DNA of 32,696 nucleotides from Chloroflexota bacterium (GTDB lineage Bacteria; Chloroflexota; Dormibacteria; CF-121), in contig VBHQ01000152.1 of the NCBI GenBank assembly GCA_005880395.1, positions 1 to 32,696 of the forward strand. The letters run 5' to 3'. The notes under the pieces were generated by a model. That model was not told the origin of the DNA. It was given only the letters and a program-made list of their open reading frames with translations, and did not search any database. Below, one piece after another: positions 15,971 through 24,013 of this stretch. Position numbers and translations under genes: made by a program. How positions within the stretch are numbered: the stretch's first letter is position 1; each line of letters starts with the position of its first letter.

Positions 15971-16201
15971 CTAGCTGGTTTTTGTCAGGACCGCCTTGCG
16001 GCTGTCGTATTCCGCCTGGTCGATCTCACCGCGCGCGAACCGCTCGTTGAGGATGCTCAGCGCGGTATTGCCACGGTCGCGCCCCGGAAATCTCCGGATG
16101 GCCCACATCACCAGCCAAACGGCCAGTACCAGGATGACTGCCCAGAAGAGGAGGTACACGATGAACGCGAACGGCAACAAAAAGTGGCCGATAAATGACA
16201 C
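15971..16201 (-). CDS. SHOCT-domain mini membrane protein
   Basis: The real gene is a short one starting at GTG 16201 (76 residues), although the frame stays open upstream inside ftsH. It has one long hydrophobic segment (about residues 5-35, containing FIVYLLFWAVILVLAVWLVMW), then Arg-rich residues, and ends in a SHOCT motif (ALSILNERFARGEIDQAEY, about 47-65). SHOCT is a short C-terminal oligomerisation domain found on many small membrane proteins. The start lies 13 bases after the ftsH stop, and the purine-rich AAGGGGG just ahead can serve as the ribosome binding site, so it is probably cotranslated with ftsH. A link to FtsH membrane proteolysis is possible but rests on position only. Confidence 0.8.
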   Translation of the reverse strand: MSFIGHFLLPFAFIVYLLFWAVILVLAVWLVMWAIRRFPGRDRGNTALSILNERFARGEIDQAEYDSRKAVLTKTS

Positions 16202-16214
16202 CCCCCATCCCCCT

Positions 16215-18143
<1,929 letters not shown>

Positions 18144-18152
18144 GGCCGACCT

Positions 18153-18158
18153 ATCTTA
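18153..18158 (-). promoter_or_regulatory. -10 element close to the ftsH start
   Basis: TAAGAT (minus strand) ends 9 bases before the ftsH ATG. Either ftsH has a near-leaderless transcript of its own in addition to readthrough from tilS, or the match is coincidental; an AGG lies between the two. Confidence 0.35.
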
Positions 18159-18206
18159 GCACCGGATTTTTAAGAAACCTGTGAGCCAATATGAAGTAGA
18201 ACGAAT

Positions 18207-19430
18207 TCAACCGCGCACTATTTCGAGATGCAGCTGATGGGTGGTTTGCGGCCTGACGCGCTTCCTTTCGGAAACCGTTACACCCGGAATCCAAACGATT
18301 TCTTCACGGTCGGAAACGATCGGCAGGCTGTCCCGGAGATGACGCGGGACGTGGGCGTCGACCAGGATGTCCTGCAGTCGTTTCGGCGCCGGCAGGCCGA
18401 GTGGCCGCATGCGGTCGCCTGGCTTGCGGGTGCCAACGGTGAACGGCGGCTGCACGAGGTCGCCGTCGAGATGGCCAACCTGATCACGGGCCTTGAAGCT
18501 GGCCCGGTCGCAGCGACAGGCGGACGCGGTCAGGCGCTGGGTCGACGCTGACGATTGCGTGCCATCGCGGCTGCCATCGCGATCGACGGATGGTGGGAGG
18601 GGCGCGTCGTCACGCCGGGCTGCCTCGATTCCGGCAAAGCCCGCCTGCGGAATCAGCTGACGGATGACGCGCCGTTGCAGCGCCGGCGGCAGGGTGCGGA
18701 ATGCCTGGCGATCGGTGGCGCTGCCCGGCGGCAGGCGGGCGACCTGCTCGTCCAGGTATCGATCTTCCTCCGCCAGGATGTCGGCGGTGCGGGCGAGCAG
18801 CTCGCGGGCTGAGGGGTCGAAGGCATCGATCGCAGGCAGCAGTTCCTGTCGAAGCCGGTTGCGGGTGAAGCGCGGGTCGTCGTTGGTCGGATCGCGACGG
18901 GGAGTCAGGTGAAGACGAGTCAGATAGGCCTCGACGTCTTTGCGTGGGACGTCGAGTAGGGGGCGAGCGAGATCTCGATCGCGTCTGCGCATCGCCGCGA
19001 GCCCGCGCGAGCCGGAGCCACGCAGGAGGTGAAGCAGCAATGTTTCGACCTGGTCATCCTGCGTGTGGCCGAGCGCGATCGCGGAGCTGTGGGTTTGCGC
19101 CGCGGAGTTGCGGAGGAAGTCGTAGCGGGCGGTGCGGGCGGCGCCTTCGGTATGGGGCGTGTCGCGGGCGGCTCGCCCGGCAAGGAAGTCGAAGCCCCAC
19201 TGACGGGCGATGTCGCGAACGAAGTCGCGATCCGCCTCGCTATCCGCACGCCATCCGTGGTCGAAGTGGGCGACCGTGAGATGGAGGGGAAGCGCCGGAA
19301 GCAATTCGCGCAAGACCGAGAGCAGTGCGAGGGAGTCCGGCCCGCCGGAGACGGCGACGACGACGCGCTCGCCCGCCGTGAGGATGCGGTGCAGGCCGAT
19401 CGCGATGGCGACGCGCTGGGGGAGCTTCAC
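18207..19430 (-). CDS. tilS: tRNA(Ile)-lysidine synthetase TilS
   Basis: TilS converts C34 of tRNA-Ile(CAU) to lysidine with ATP and lysine, changing its decoding from AUG to AUA. The N-terminal PP-loop SGGPDS is at 28-33, followed by VAHFDHGWR, ALGHTQDDQVETLLLHLLRG and NRLRQELLP, all characteristic. A TilS C-terminal domain is visible (GTRKPGDRMRPLGLPAPKRLQDI... IVWIPG). Between them, residues about 268-310 are rich in Ser/Asp/Arg/Cys and match the family poorly; an alternative frame there reads more like beta-strand sequence, so a compensated pair of indels is possible. The protein is 407 residues, at the short end for TilS. The start is GTG 19430; an in-frame stop precedes it closely. A CAU-anticodon tRNA lies directly upstream. 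Confidence 0.92.
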   Translation of the reverse strand: MKLPQRVAIAIGLHRILTAGERVVVAVSGGPDSLALLSVLRELLPALPLHLTVAHFDHGWRADSEADRDFVRDIARQWGFDFLAGRAARDTPHTEGAARTARYDFLRNSAAQTHSSAIALGHTQDDQVETLLLHLLRGSGSRGLAAMRRRDRDLARPLLDVPRKDVEAYLTRLHLTPRRDPTNDDPRFTRNRLRQELLPAIDAFDPSARELLARTADILAEEDRYLDEQVARLPPGSATDRQAFRTLPPALQRRVIRQLIPQAGFAGIEAARRDDAPLPPSVDRDGSRDGTQSSASTQRLTASACRCDRASFKARDQVGHLDGDLVQPPFTVGTRKPGDRMRPLGLPAPKRLQDILVDAHVPRHLRDSLPIVSDREEIVWIPGVTVSERKRVRPQTTHQLHLEIVRG

Positions 19431-19529
19431 CTGGGTGCGAGAGAGCTACACCTGGTGGGCGACAGCTTCCGCTCGTGGGAGGGCCTTGGGAGAATCACCT
19501 GAGGAGCATCACCCTGATGGCGGCGGCAA

Positions 19530-19601
19530 TGGCGGAGGCAAGGATCGAACTTGCGACATACCGGGTATGGGCCGGTTGCTCTACCACTGAGCTACTCCGC
19601 C
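19530..19601 (-). tRNA. tRNA with CAT anticodon (Met, elongator-type)
   Basis: A full cloverleaf folds. The acceptor GGCGGAG/CTCCGCC, D-stem GCTC/GAGC, anticodon stem ACCGG/CCGGT and T-stem GCAAG/CTTGC with loop TTCGATC are all paired, and the discriminator is A. CCA is not encoded. The anticodon loop is CCCATAC, placing CAT at 34-36 (19569-19567). Position 33 (19570) is C, not the near-universal T. The lack of the initiator GGG/CCC anticodon-stem pattern and of a C1-A72 mismatch argues for elongator Met; a lysidine-modified Ile2 tRNA cannot be excluded by eye. It is upstream of tilS, whose product modifies CAU-anticodon tRNA-Ile. Confidence 0.88.
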
Positions 19602-19613
19602 CAGAGCATCGGT

Positions 19614-19620
19614 TAGTTTA
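19614..19620. promoter_or_regulatory. Overlapping divergent -10 elements (tRNA-Met / methyltransferase)
   Basis: In the 25-base gap between the tRNA and the methyltransferase, TAGTTT reads as a -10 on the plus strand (19614-19619, 7 bases before the ATG). TAAACT reads as a -10 on the minus strand (19615-19620), preceded by TGC as an extended -10. One AT-rich core could thus fire in both directions, giving a leaderless methyltransferase mRNA and the tRNA precursor. Confidence 0.45.
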
Positions 19621-19626
19621 GCAAGG

Positions 19627-20379
19627 ATGTCGCCATCATTCGCCGAAATAGCGCCGCGCTACGACACGCTTCGACCGCTGTCGAGCGGAGATCGACAACG
19701 ACTGGACCGCATGCTGAGGTCGGCGGCGCTGAGCGCCGGCGACCTGGTGGTCGAGGTGGGCTGCGGGACCGGACGGATGACGCTGCCGCTGGCGGCGATG
19801 ACACCGGCGCGTCTGGTTGGCGTGGATCCAGAGACGCGCATGCTGGAGGTCGCGCGCGCCAAGGATGACGTTGGGCGGGTCGAATGGGCGCGCGGCACCG
19901 CCTACCGCTTGCCGGTTGGCGATGGCGAGGCCGCGCTGGTGGTGATGGTGATGGTGGTGCATCTGTTGCGGCAGCGAGTGCGGGCGTTCGCCGAGGCGCG
20001 CCGCGTGTGCCGGCCGGGAGGGCGGCTGAGCGTGTGGACGTTCACCCCTCGTCATGTTGACGAGTTTTATCTCAATGAGTATTTCCCGAGTATTCCCGCG
20101 ATCGACCGGCCTCGGTTTCCGCCGGTAGCAACGCTAACGGCGGAGCTGCGCCGAGCCGGGTTCACCCGGATCGGCGTTGAGGTTACCGAGGACCGTCGGA
20201 CGATGGGAATCGCCGAGGTGGTGGATCGAGTCAGGGGACGATATATCTCCACGCTTAGCATGCTGCCACCGCTCGAATATCGACTGGGATTGCAGCGACT
20301 GGAAGAGGCGCTGGCGGCCGATCGATCGGTGACGATGAGTCAGCGATCGGAGTGGGCGCTGTTGACCGCGGAGAAATAG
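19627..20379 (+). CDS. Class I SAM-dependent methyltransferase
   Basis: This 250-residue cytoplasmic protein has the Rossmann-type methyltransferase fold. Motif I VEVGCGTGR is at 42-50, the acidic ribose-binding VDPETRMLEVAR at about 66-77, and a later VCRPGGRLSVWTF strand at about 126-138. It resembles UbiE/BioC-like small-molecule methyltransferases, but the acceptor is not predictable. It is inserted on the opposite strand between two Met tRNA genes, inside a segment otherwise syntenic with Firmicutes, where spoIIE and other genes occupy the equivalent place. It appears leaderless: a -10 element sits 7 bases before the ATG and only AAGG touches the start codon. A strong hairpin terminator follows the stop. 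Confidence 0.85.
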   Translation: MSPSFAEIAPRYDTLRPLSSGDRQRLDRMLRSAALSAGDLVVEVGCGTGRMTLPLAAMTPARLVGVDPETRMLEVARAKDDVGRVEWARGTAYRLPVGDGEAALVVMVMVVHLLRQRVRAFAEARRVCRPGGRLSVWTFTPRHVDEFYLNEYFPSIPAIDRPRFPPVATLTAELRRAGFTRIGVEVTEDRRTMGIAEVVDRVRGRYISTLSMLPPLEYRLGLQRLEEALAADRSVTMSQRSEWALLTAEK

Positions 20380-20406
20380 AAGAGGAGCCCCGGGGGGCTC
20401 CTCTTC
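20379..20406. terminator. Bidirectional hairpin terminator
   Basis: GAAGAGGAGCCCC and GGGGCTCCTCTTC form an almost uninterrupted stem of 11-13 bp with a tiny G-rich loop. It begins at the methyltransferase stop codon and lies 10 bases past the 3' end of the initiator tRNA. On the minus strand it is followed by TATTTCTCC; on the plus strand the T-rich part is CTCTTC. It probably ends both convergent transcripts. Confidence 0.75.
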
Positions 20407-20416
20407 GTCAGTAGCT

Positions 20417-20491
<75 letters not shown>

Positions 20492-20520
20492 CGCAGCCCC
20501 CTGGCGGAGGCGAGGTGCTA

Positions 20521-20550
20521 ATTCTAGGCGGGCTCGCCCGACCCCGTCAA
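20521..20550 (-). promoter_or_regulatory. Promoter of the initiator tRNA
   Basis: On the minus strand TTGACG (20545-20550), an 18-base spacer and TAGAAT (20521-20526) form a sigma-70-type promoter. Initiation near 20514 would leave a short leader before the tRNA at 20491. The GC-rich stretch downstream of the -10 fits the discriminator of a stable-RNA promoter. Confidence 0.75.
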
Positions 20551-20562
20551 GCCGGCCCCGGC

Positions 20563-20997
20563 CTACTTGAAGCGGCCGCCCCGCTTCGCCTCGAGGTTCC
20601 GCTTGATATCCAGCAGCCGTTCCTCACTGGTCTTCAAGAACTTCGACAGCTTCTCCTCGAACACGGGATCGGCCCCTTCGGGCAGCTCGCGTTTTCCCCT
20701 GCCGCCCCGCCGATAGGACCGCGGCAGCACCGGCGTCGACATCCCGGGCGGCCCGTCGACCACAGCGGCCTGCTTAAGCGAGAGGTCCATCTTGCCATTG
20801 GTCGAGTCCACATTGAGAACCTTGACCTTGACCTTATCGTTCATCTTCACGTGGCTATTGACATCGCGAACATATTCGTTCGCGATCTCCGATATATGAA
20901 CCAGGCCTGTCCCCGCCCCGTCGATCTGCACGAAAGCCCCAAAATTCGTAATCCCGACGACCGTTCCTTCCACCACCGTCCCAGGCGTTACTGCCAC
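20563..20997 (-). CDS. YabR-like S1 domain RNA-binding protein
   Basis: This 144-residue protein has one S1 domain (residues about 5-76: GTVVEGTVVGITNFGAFVQI, LVHISEIANEYV, VKVKVLNVDSTNGKMDLSLKQA). A Gly/Arg-rich linker and a charged helix (EEKLSKFLKTSEERLLDIKRN) follow. It matches the YabR/YugI (general stress protein 13) group, which associates with ribosomes. Its place directly downstream of divIC is the same as for yabR in Bacillus. The start is GTG 20997. A GGAGG overlaps the divIC stop (TAGGAGGG) 13 bases ahead, indicating coupling though with long spacing. The C-terminal helix resembles the tail of YabR-type proteins rather than of ribosomal S1. Confidence 0.87.
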   Translation of the reverse strand: MAVTPGTVVEGTVVGITNFGAFVQIDGAGTGLVHISEIANEYVRDVNSHVKMNDKVKVKVLNVDSTNGKMDLSLKQAAVVDGPPGMSTPVLPRSYRRGGRGKRELPEGADPVFEEKLSKFLKTSEERLLDIKRNLEAKRGGRFK

Positions 20998-21014
20998 CTA
21001 ACCCGCAGACCCTC

Positions 21015-21476
21015 CTAATGCCATAGATTCCTCCACCACTGTTCGATCGATCCGATCACGCCGCCGCCACCCTTCTCCGCCGTTCGATGCACTCCGCGCG
21101 GCAACGCGCTCACCACCGGGCTCGGCGAGGCCGCTTCCCCAACGGCCACCGGTGACGCCGCGTCCCTAGGCTTAACGATGACATAAACCTGCTCGCCGGG
21201 CTTGGCAAATCCGGCCTTGCGGGCGGCTTCCTCCAGTGATCCCGGCGACCCGGCGACCACCAGCTGTTTGCGCACCTGGTCGTTGGACGTAGCAAGCTGG
21301 GCGTTGCCGTCGCGTAGCTGTTGGACCTCCTGGTTCAGCCGCAAATTGAGCATCAATTCTGATCCGAAGGCCCACACTCCCCAGAGAACAATCGCCGCCA
21401 CCACGAGCCAGATCACTCGATCGGGCGCGGCAAGATGCACCTTCGCGCGGGAGGCTTTCGGCTCGGAAGTGCTCAA
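21015..21476 (-). CDS. FtsB/DivIC family septum formation protein
   Basis: This 153-residue bitopic membrane protein has a short basic cytoplasmic N-terminus, one membrane span (VIWLVVAAIVLWGVWAF, about 21-37), then a coiled coil (LNQEVQQLRDGNAQLATSNDQVRKQL, read as heptads over about 47-72). The family motif EEAARKAGFAKPGEQVYVI follows. FtsB/DivIC proteins bridge FtsL and FtsQ/DivIB in the divisome and help activate septal peptidoglycan synthesis. The Ala/Pro/Val-rich extracytoplasmic tail is longer than in DivIC of Bacillus. The open frame begins at TTG 21476. A consensus promoter 49-77 bases upstream serves it and the yabR-like gene. mazG lies upstream, as in Firmicutes. Confidence 0.86.
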   Translation of the reverse strand: MSTSEPKASRAKVHLAAPDRVIWLVVAAIVLWGVWAFGSELMLNLRLNQEVQQLRDGNAQLATSNDQVRKQLVVAGSPGSLEEAARKAGFAKPGEQVYVIVKPRDAASPVAVGEAASPSPVVSALPRGVHRTAEKGGGGVIGSIEQWWRNLWH

Positions 21477-21524
21477 GATGTGTTCTGGATTGGTTGCGTG
21501 ATCAAGCCGGCCCGAAACGGACCG

Positions 21525-21553
21525 ATTATAGGCAGCGCCTCAGCCGTTGGCAA
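21525..21553 (-). promoter_or_regulatory. Consensus promoter for the divIC-yabR operon
   Basis: TTGCCA (21548-21553), a 17-base spacer and a perfect TATAAT (21525-21530) on the minus strand lie in the 97-base gap after mazG. Initiation would be near 21518, about 42 bases before the TTG start of divIC. This is the best sigma-70 promoter in the window. Confidence 0.85.
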
Positions 21554-21573
21554 GGCGCGCAAATCGCATCGCC

Positions 21574-22365
21574 CTAGACCTCCTTGCGCTTGGCCACTTC
21601 CCAATAGCGGTCGAGTTCCTCGATTTCCATATCTGCCAAGGCGCGTCCGTCTGCTCGCGCTTGCAGCTCCATGGTGCGAAACCGTGCTTCGAATCGCCCC
21701 GTCGAACCCCGAAGCGCGTCTTCCGGATTGATGCCCAGCTTGCGCGCGACGTTGACCATCGTGAACAACAAGTCGCCGAATTCGGCCTCCCGGGCTTCGA
21801 GCGTCGGCGCCTCGCGCAGCTCATCGAGCTCCTCGCGGACCTTGTCCAACGCCCCGTCCACGTCCCGCCAGTCGAATCCGACGTTGGCAGCGCGCCGCTG
21901 CAGCGACCAGGCCCACTGCAGGGCTGGCAGCGATCGCTGGACGCCATCCAGCGCCGACTCGCGGCCATATTCCTTCGCCTTGAGCGCGTCCCAGTTGCGC
22001 AAGACCTCGGCGGAACCACTCACCTGGGTGTCGCCGAACACATGCGGGTGCCGGCGCACCAGCTTCTCGCGAACCGCGTCGGCGACGTCGCCCAGCGAAA
22101 AATCGCCGGCCTCCTCGGCGATTTCCGCCTGCATCAGCACCTGGAGCAGGACATCGCCCAGCTCTTCTCGGAGCTTGGCCATCGACTTCTCATCGATCGC
22201 TTCCAGGACTTCATACGCCTCCTCGAGCATGGTCGCCCGCAAGGAGGCGTGCGTCTGCTCGCGATCCCAGGGGCAGCCTTTGGGCGAACGCAAGCGGCGC
22301 ACCACGTCGACCAGCGCGGCCAGCCGCGCGATGTCATCCGCGGCGCGTGCCGCTGACTCAGCCAC
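21574..22365 (-). CDS. mazG: MazG nucleoside triphosphate pyrophosphohydrolase
   Basis: This 263-residue tandem-domain MazG hydrolyses (d)NTPs to NMP and pyrophosphate, cleaning the pool of aberrant nucleotides. The first domain has CPWDREQTH (31-39), EEAYE (49-53) and EELGD (67-71), the ExxE12-28ExxD metal site. The second has EELDEL and EFGDLLF later. The start is GTG 22365, giving an 8-base overlap (GTGGCTGA) with the MFS gene's stop and hence coupled translation. The frame extends further upstream, but only as an Arg/Ser-rich shadow. A yabN/mazG gene close to divIC is the Firmicutes arrangement. Confidence 0.93.
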   Translation of the reverse strand: MAESAARAADDIARLAALVDVVRRLRSPKGCPWDREQTHASLRATMLEEAYEVLEAIDEKSMAKLREELGDVLLQVLMQAEIAEEAGDFSLGDVADAVREKLVRRHPHVFGDTQVSGSAEVLRNWDALKAKEYGRESALDGVQRSLPALQWAWSLQRRAANVGFDWRDVDGALDKVREELDELREAPTLEAREAEFGDLLFTMVNVARKLGINPEDALRGSTGRFEARFRTMELQARADGRALADMEIEELDRYWEVAKRKEV

Positions 22366-23563
22366 GACCCGCCACCGCCAGCGCAGGCTCCGGGCCGCTC
22401 GCGCGCCCCGCCGCGAGTAGTGAGGGAACCGCAAGCGCGATGAATCCGAGCGCGATGACAGACGACACCAGGAATGGAATCGCGACCCCCAGCCCAAATA
22501 ATGCCCCGCCCAGCAACGCACCCAGCGCCTTGGCGCCGGTCTCGGCGGCCCCCACGGTCCCGGCGGCGCGTCCGCGCTCGCTCGATGACACCGAGCTCAT
22601 CAAGAAGGCGATGATGGACGGTTCGGCGAACGCCGCGGTCGATGCTTCGATCGCGCCGACTCCGATGACCGCGACCACGCTATGCAGCAGTGGATAGACG
22701 GGAGCCAGCAGTGCTGTCGTGGTCGTCGATACGACGCCGAGCCAGCGGCGGTCGAGTCGATCCGATGCCCAGCCGGCGAGCGGCGCCGTCAGAACCAGTG
22801 GGAGGGCAAACAGGGAGAACGACAGCCCGACTTCCCAGTCAGTCGCACCGATCGTCTTCATGAACAGGCTCCAGACCACGTTGTACACGCCATACAGAAA
22901 CCCAATGCCAACCGACAGCATGGCAACCCCGCGAACCGCCGCCAGCCCCTGAGACGTCATGGAACCGGCCGCTCCGTCGGCGTGGGACCCGGCAGCCGGA
23001 CGCCGGCGGATATCGAGCGCAAATCCCACCACGACCGCGGCCAGCAACATCGCCAATCCGGTGACTTCAAAAACCAGCGAGCGTCCAAAGGCCGCGAGGA
23101 CACCACCCAGGGCCGGTCCAAAAATCAATCCACCCAGGTCGGCGGCGGTCAGCCAACCATAGGCCACGCCACGCTCGCCTTCCGGGACGAGGTCGGCGAC
23201 GACAGCGCGCGACCCAGGGCGAAACGCCGCCGCCCCAAAACCCTGGATCACCCGCAAGACAATCAGCCAGCCAATCGAAAACGGCAGGGCGAACGCCGCG
23301 ATCGCGATGCCGGCAACGACCAGTCCCCCGATCATCAGCGGCGCGCGACCGAGGCGATCGGAGAGCCATCCCGCTGGATACTGGGCCAGGAACTGCGCCA
23401 CGAGGTTGGCGCCGACCACGATACCCACCATCGCGTAGGAGCTGCCACGTTCATGCAGAAAGAGCGGCATGATCGGCAGGACCGAGCCGACGCCGGTGCC
23501 CACGAGAAAGACCGCCGCAATCACGCCCCACAGCGCGGTCCGCTGCGAACGGCGGTCAGTCAA
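22358..23563 (-). CDS. MFS transporter (multidrug/sugar efflux-like)
   Basis: This protein of about 401 residues has twelve membrane spans in two halves. The loop 2-3 signature is seen as AGWLSDRLGRAPLMI, repeated in the second half as AGWASDRLDRRWLGV. RVIQGFGAAAFRPGSRAVVADLVP is typical of drug:proton antiporters of the major facilitator superfamily. The substrate cannot be told. I chose TTG 23563 because it sits just before the first membrane span (WGVIAAVFLVGTGVGSVLPI) and overlaps the ridA stop by 8 bases (TTGACTGA). Longer starts lie inside ridA. The gene is inserted between mfd and mazG as part of one coupled operon. Confidence 0.83.
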   Translation of the reverse strand: MTDRRSQRTALWGVIAAVFLVGTGVGSVLPIMPLFLHERGSSYAMVGIVVGANLVAQFLAQYPAGWLSDRLGRAPLMIGGLVVAGIAIAAFALPFSIGWLIVLRVIQGFGAAAFRPGSRAVVADLVPEGERGVAYGWLTAADLGGLIFGPALGGVLAAFGRSLVFEVTGLAMLLAAVVVGFALDIRRRPAAGSHADGAAGSMTSQGLAAVRGVAMLSVGIGFLYGVYNVVWSLFMKTIGATDWEVGLSFSLFALPLVLTAPLAGWASDRLDRRWLGVVSTTTTALLAPVYPLLHSVVAVIGVGAIEASTAAFAEPSIIAFLMSSVSSSERGRAAGTVGAAETGAKALGALLGGALFGLGVAIPFLVSSVIALGFIALAVPSLLAAGRASGPEPALAVAGRG

Positions 23564-23957
23564 CGCGATAGGCGCTGGCCTCGATTTCAACCAGCCATTT
23601 CGGATCGATGAATCCGCGCACGCCAATCATGGAGGTCACCGGCTTGATCGCACCGAACACGTCGCCATGCGCCCGGCCGATCTCGCGCCAGCGGCGCGGA
23701 ACGGTAGTGAAGATCCGGGTTCTCGTGACGTCATCGAAGCCGGCGCCCACCGCCGCAAGCGCCTCGCCGACGACCCTGAGGCACTGCCGAGTCTGCTCGT
23801 AGACGTTGGCACCGCCCACCGTCGATCCGTCATCGGCGGTTGGCGCGCACCCCGCGACCTCGATCACCGGCCCGATCCGTACCGCGCGCGCATAGCCAAC
23901 CACCCGTTCCCACTTGCGACCGGTCGTGACGACGCGCCGTCCTGCCACCGGACTCAT
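23556..23957 (-). CDS. RidA/YjgF-family protein lacking the key arginine
   Basis: This 133-residue protein has the chorismate-mutase-like RidA fold: VIEVAGCAPT, VYEQTRQCLRVVGEALAAVGAGFDDVTRTRIF and KPVTSMIGVRGF...WLVEIEASAY all match in order. RidA deaminates reactive enamine/imine intermediates of PLP enzymes using an Arg in the P-x-R motif. Here that position is Thr (KPVTS, T108), so it belongs to another Rid subgroup with unknown activity. It is probably a trimeric cytoplasmic protein. It lies 56 bases after mfd and is translationally coupled to the MFS gene. The ATG at 23957 has no obvious Shine-Dalgarno sequence. Confidence 0.85.
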   Translation of the reverse strand: MSPVAGRRVVTTGRKWERVVGYARAVRIGPVIEVAGCAPTADDGSTVGGANVYEQTRQCLRVVGEALAAVGAGFDDVTRTRIFTTVPRRWREIGRAHGDVFGAIKPVTSMIGVRGFIDPKWLVEIEASAYRVD

Positions 23958-24013
23958 GCTAGAGCGAAAGCCTCAGATGCTCGTTTGGCACTAATGCGCC
24001 ATCGCGTCGGAAT

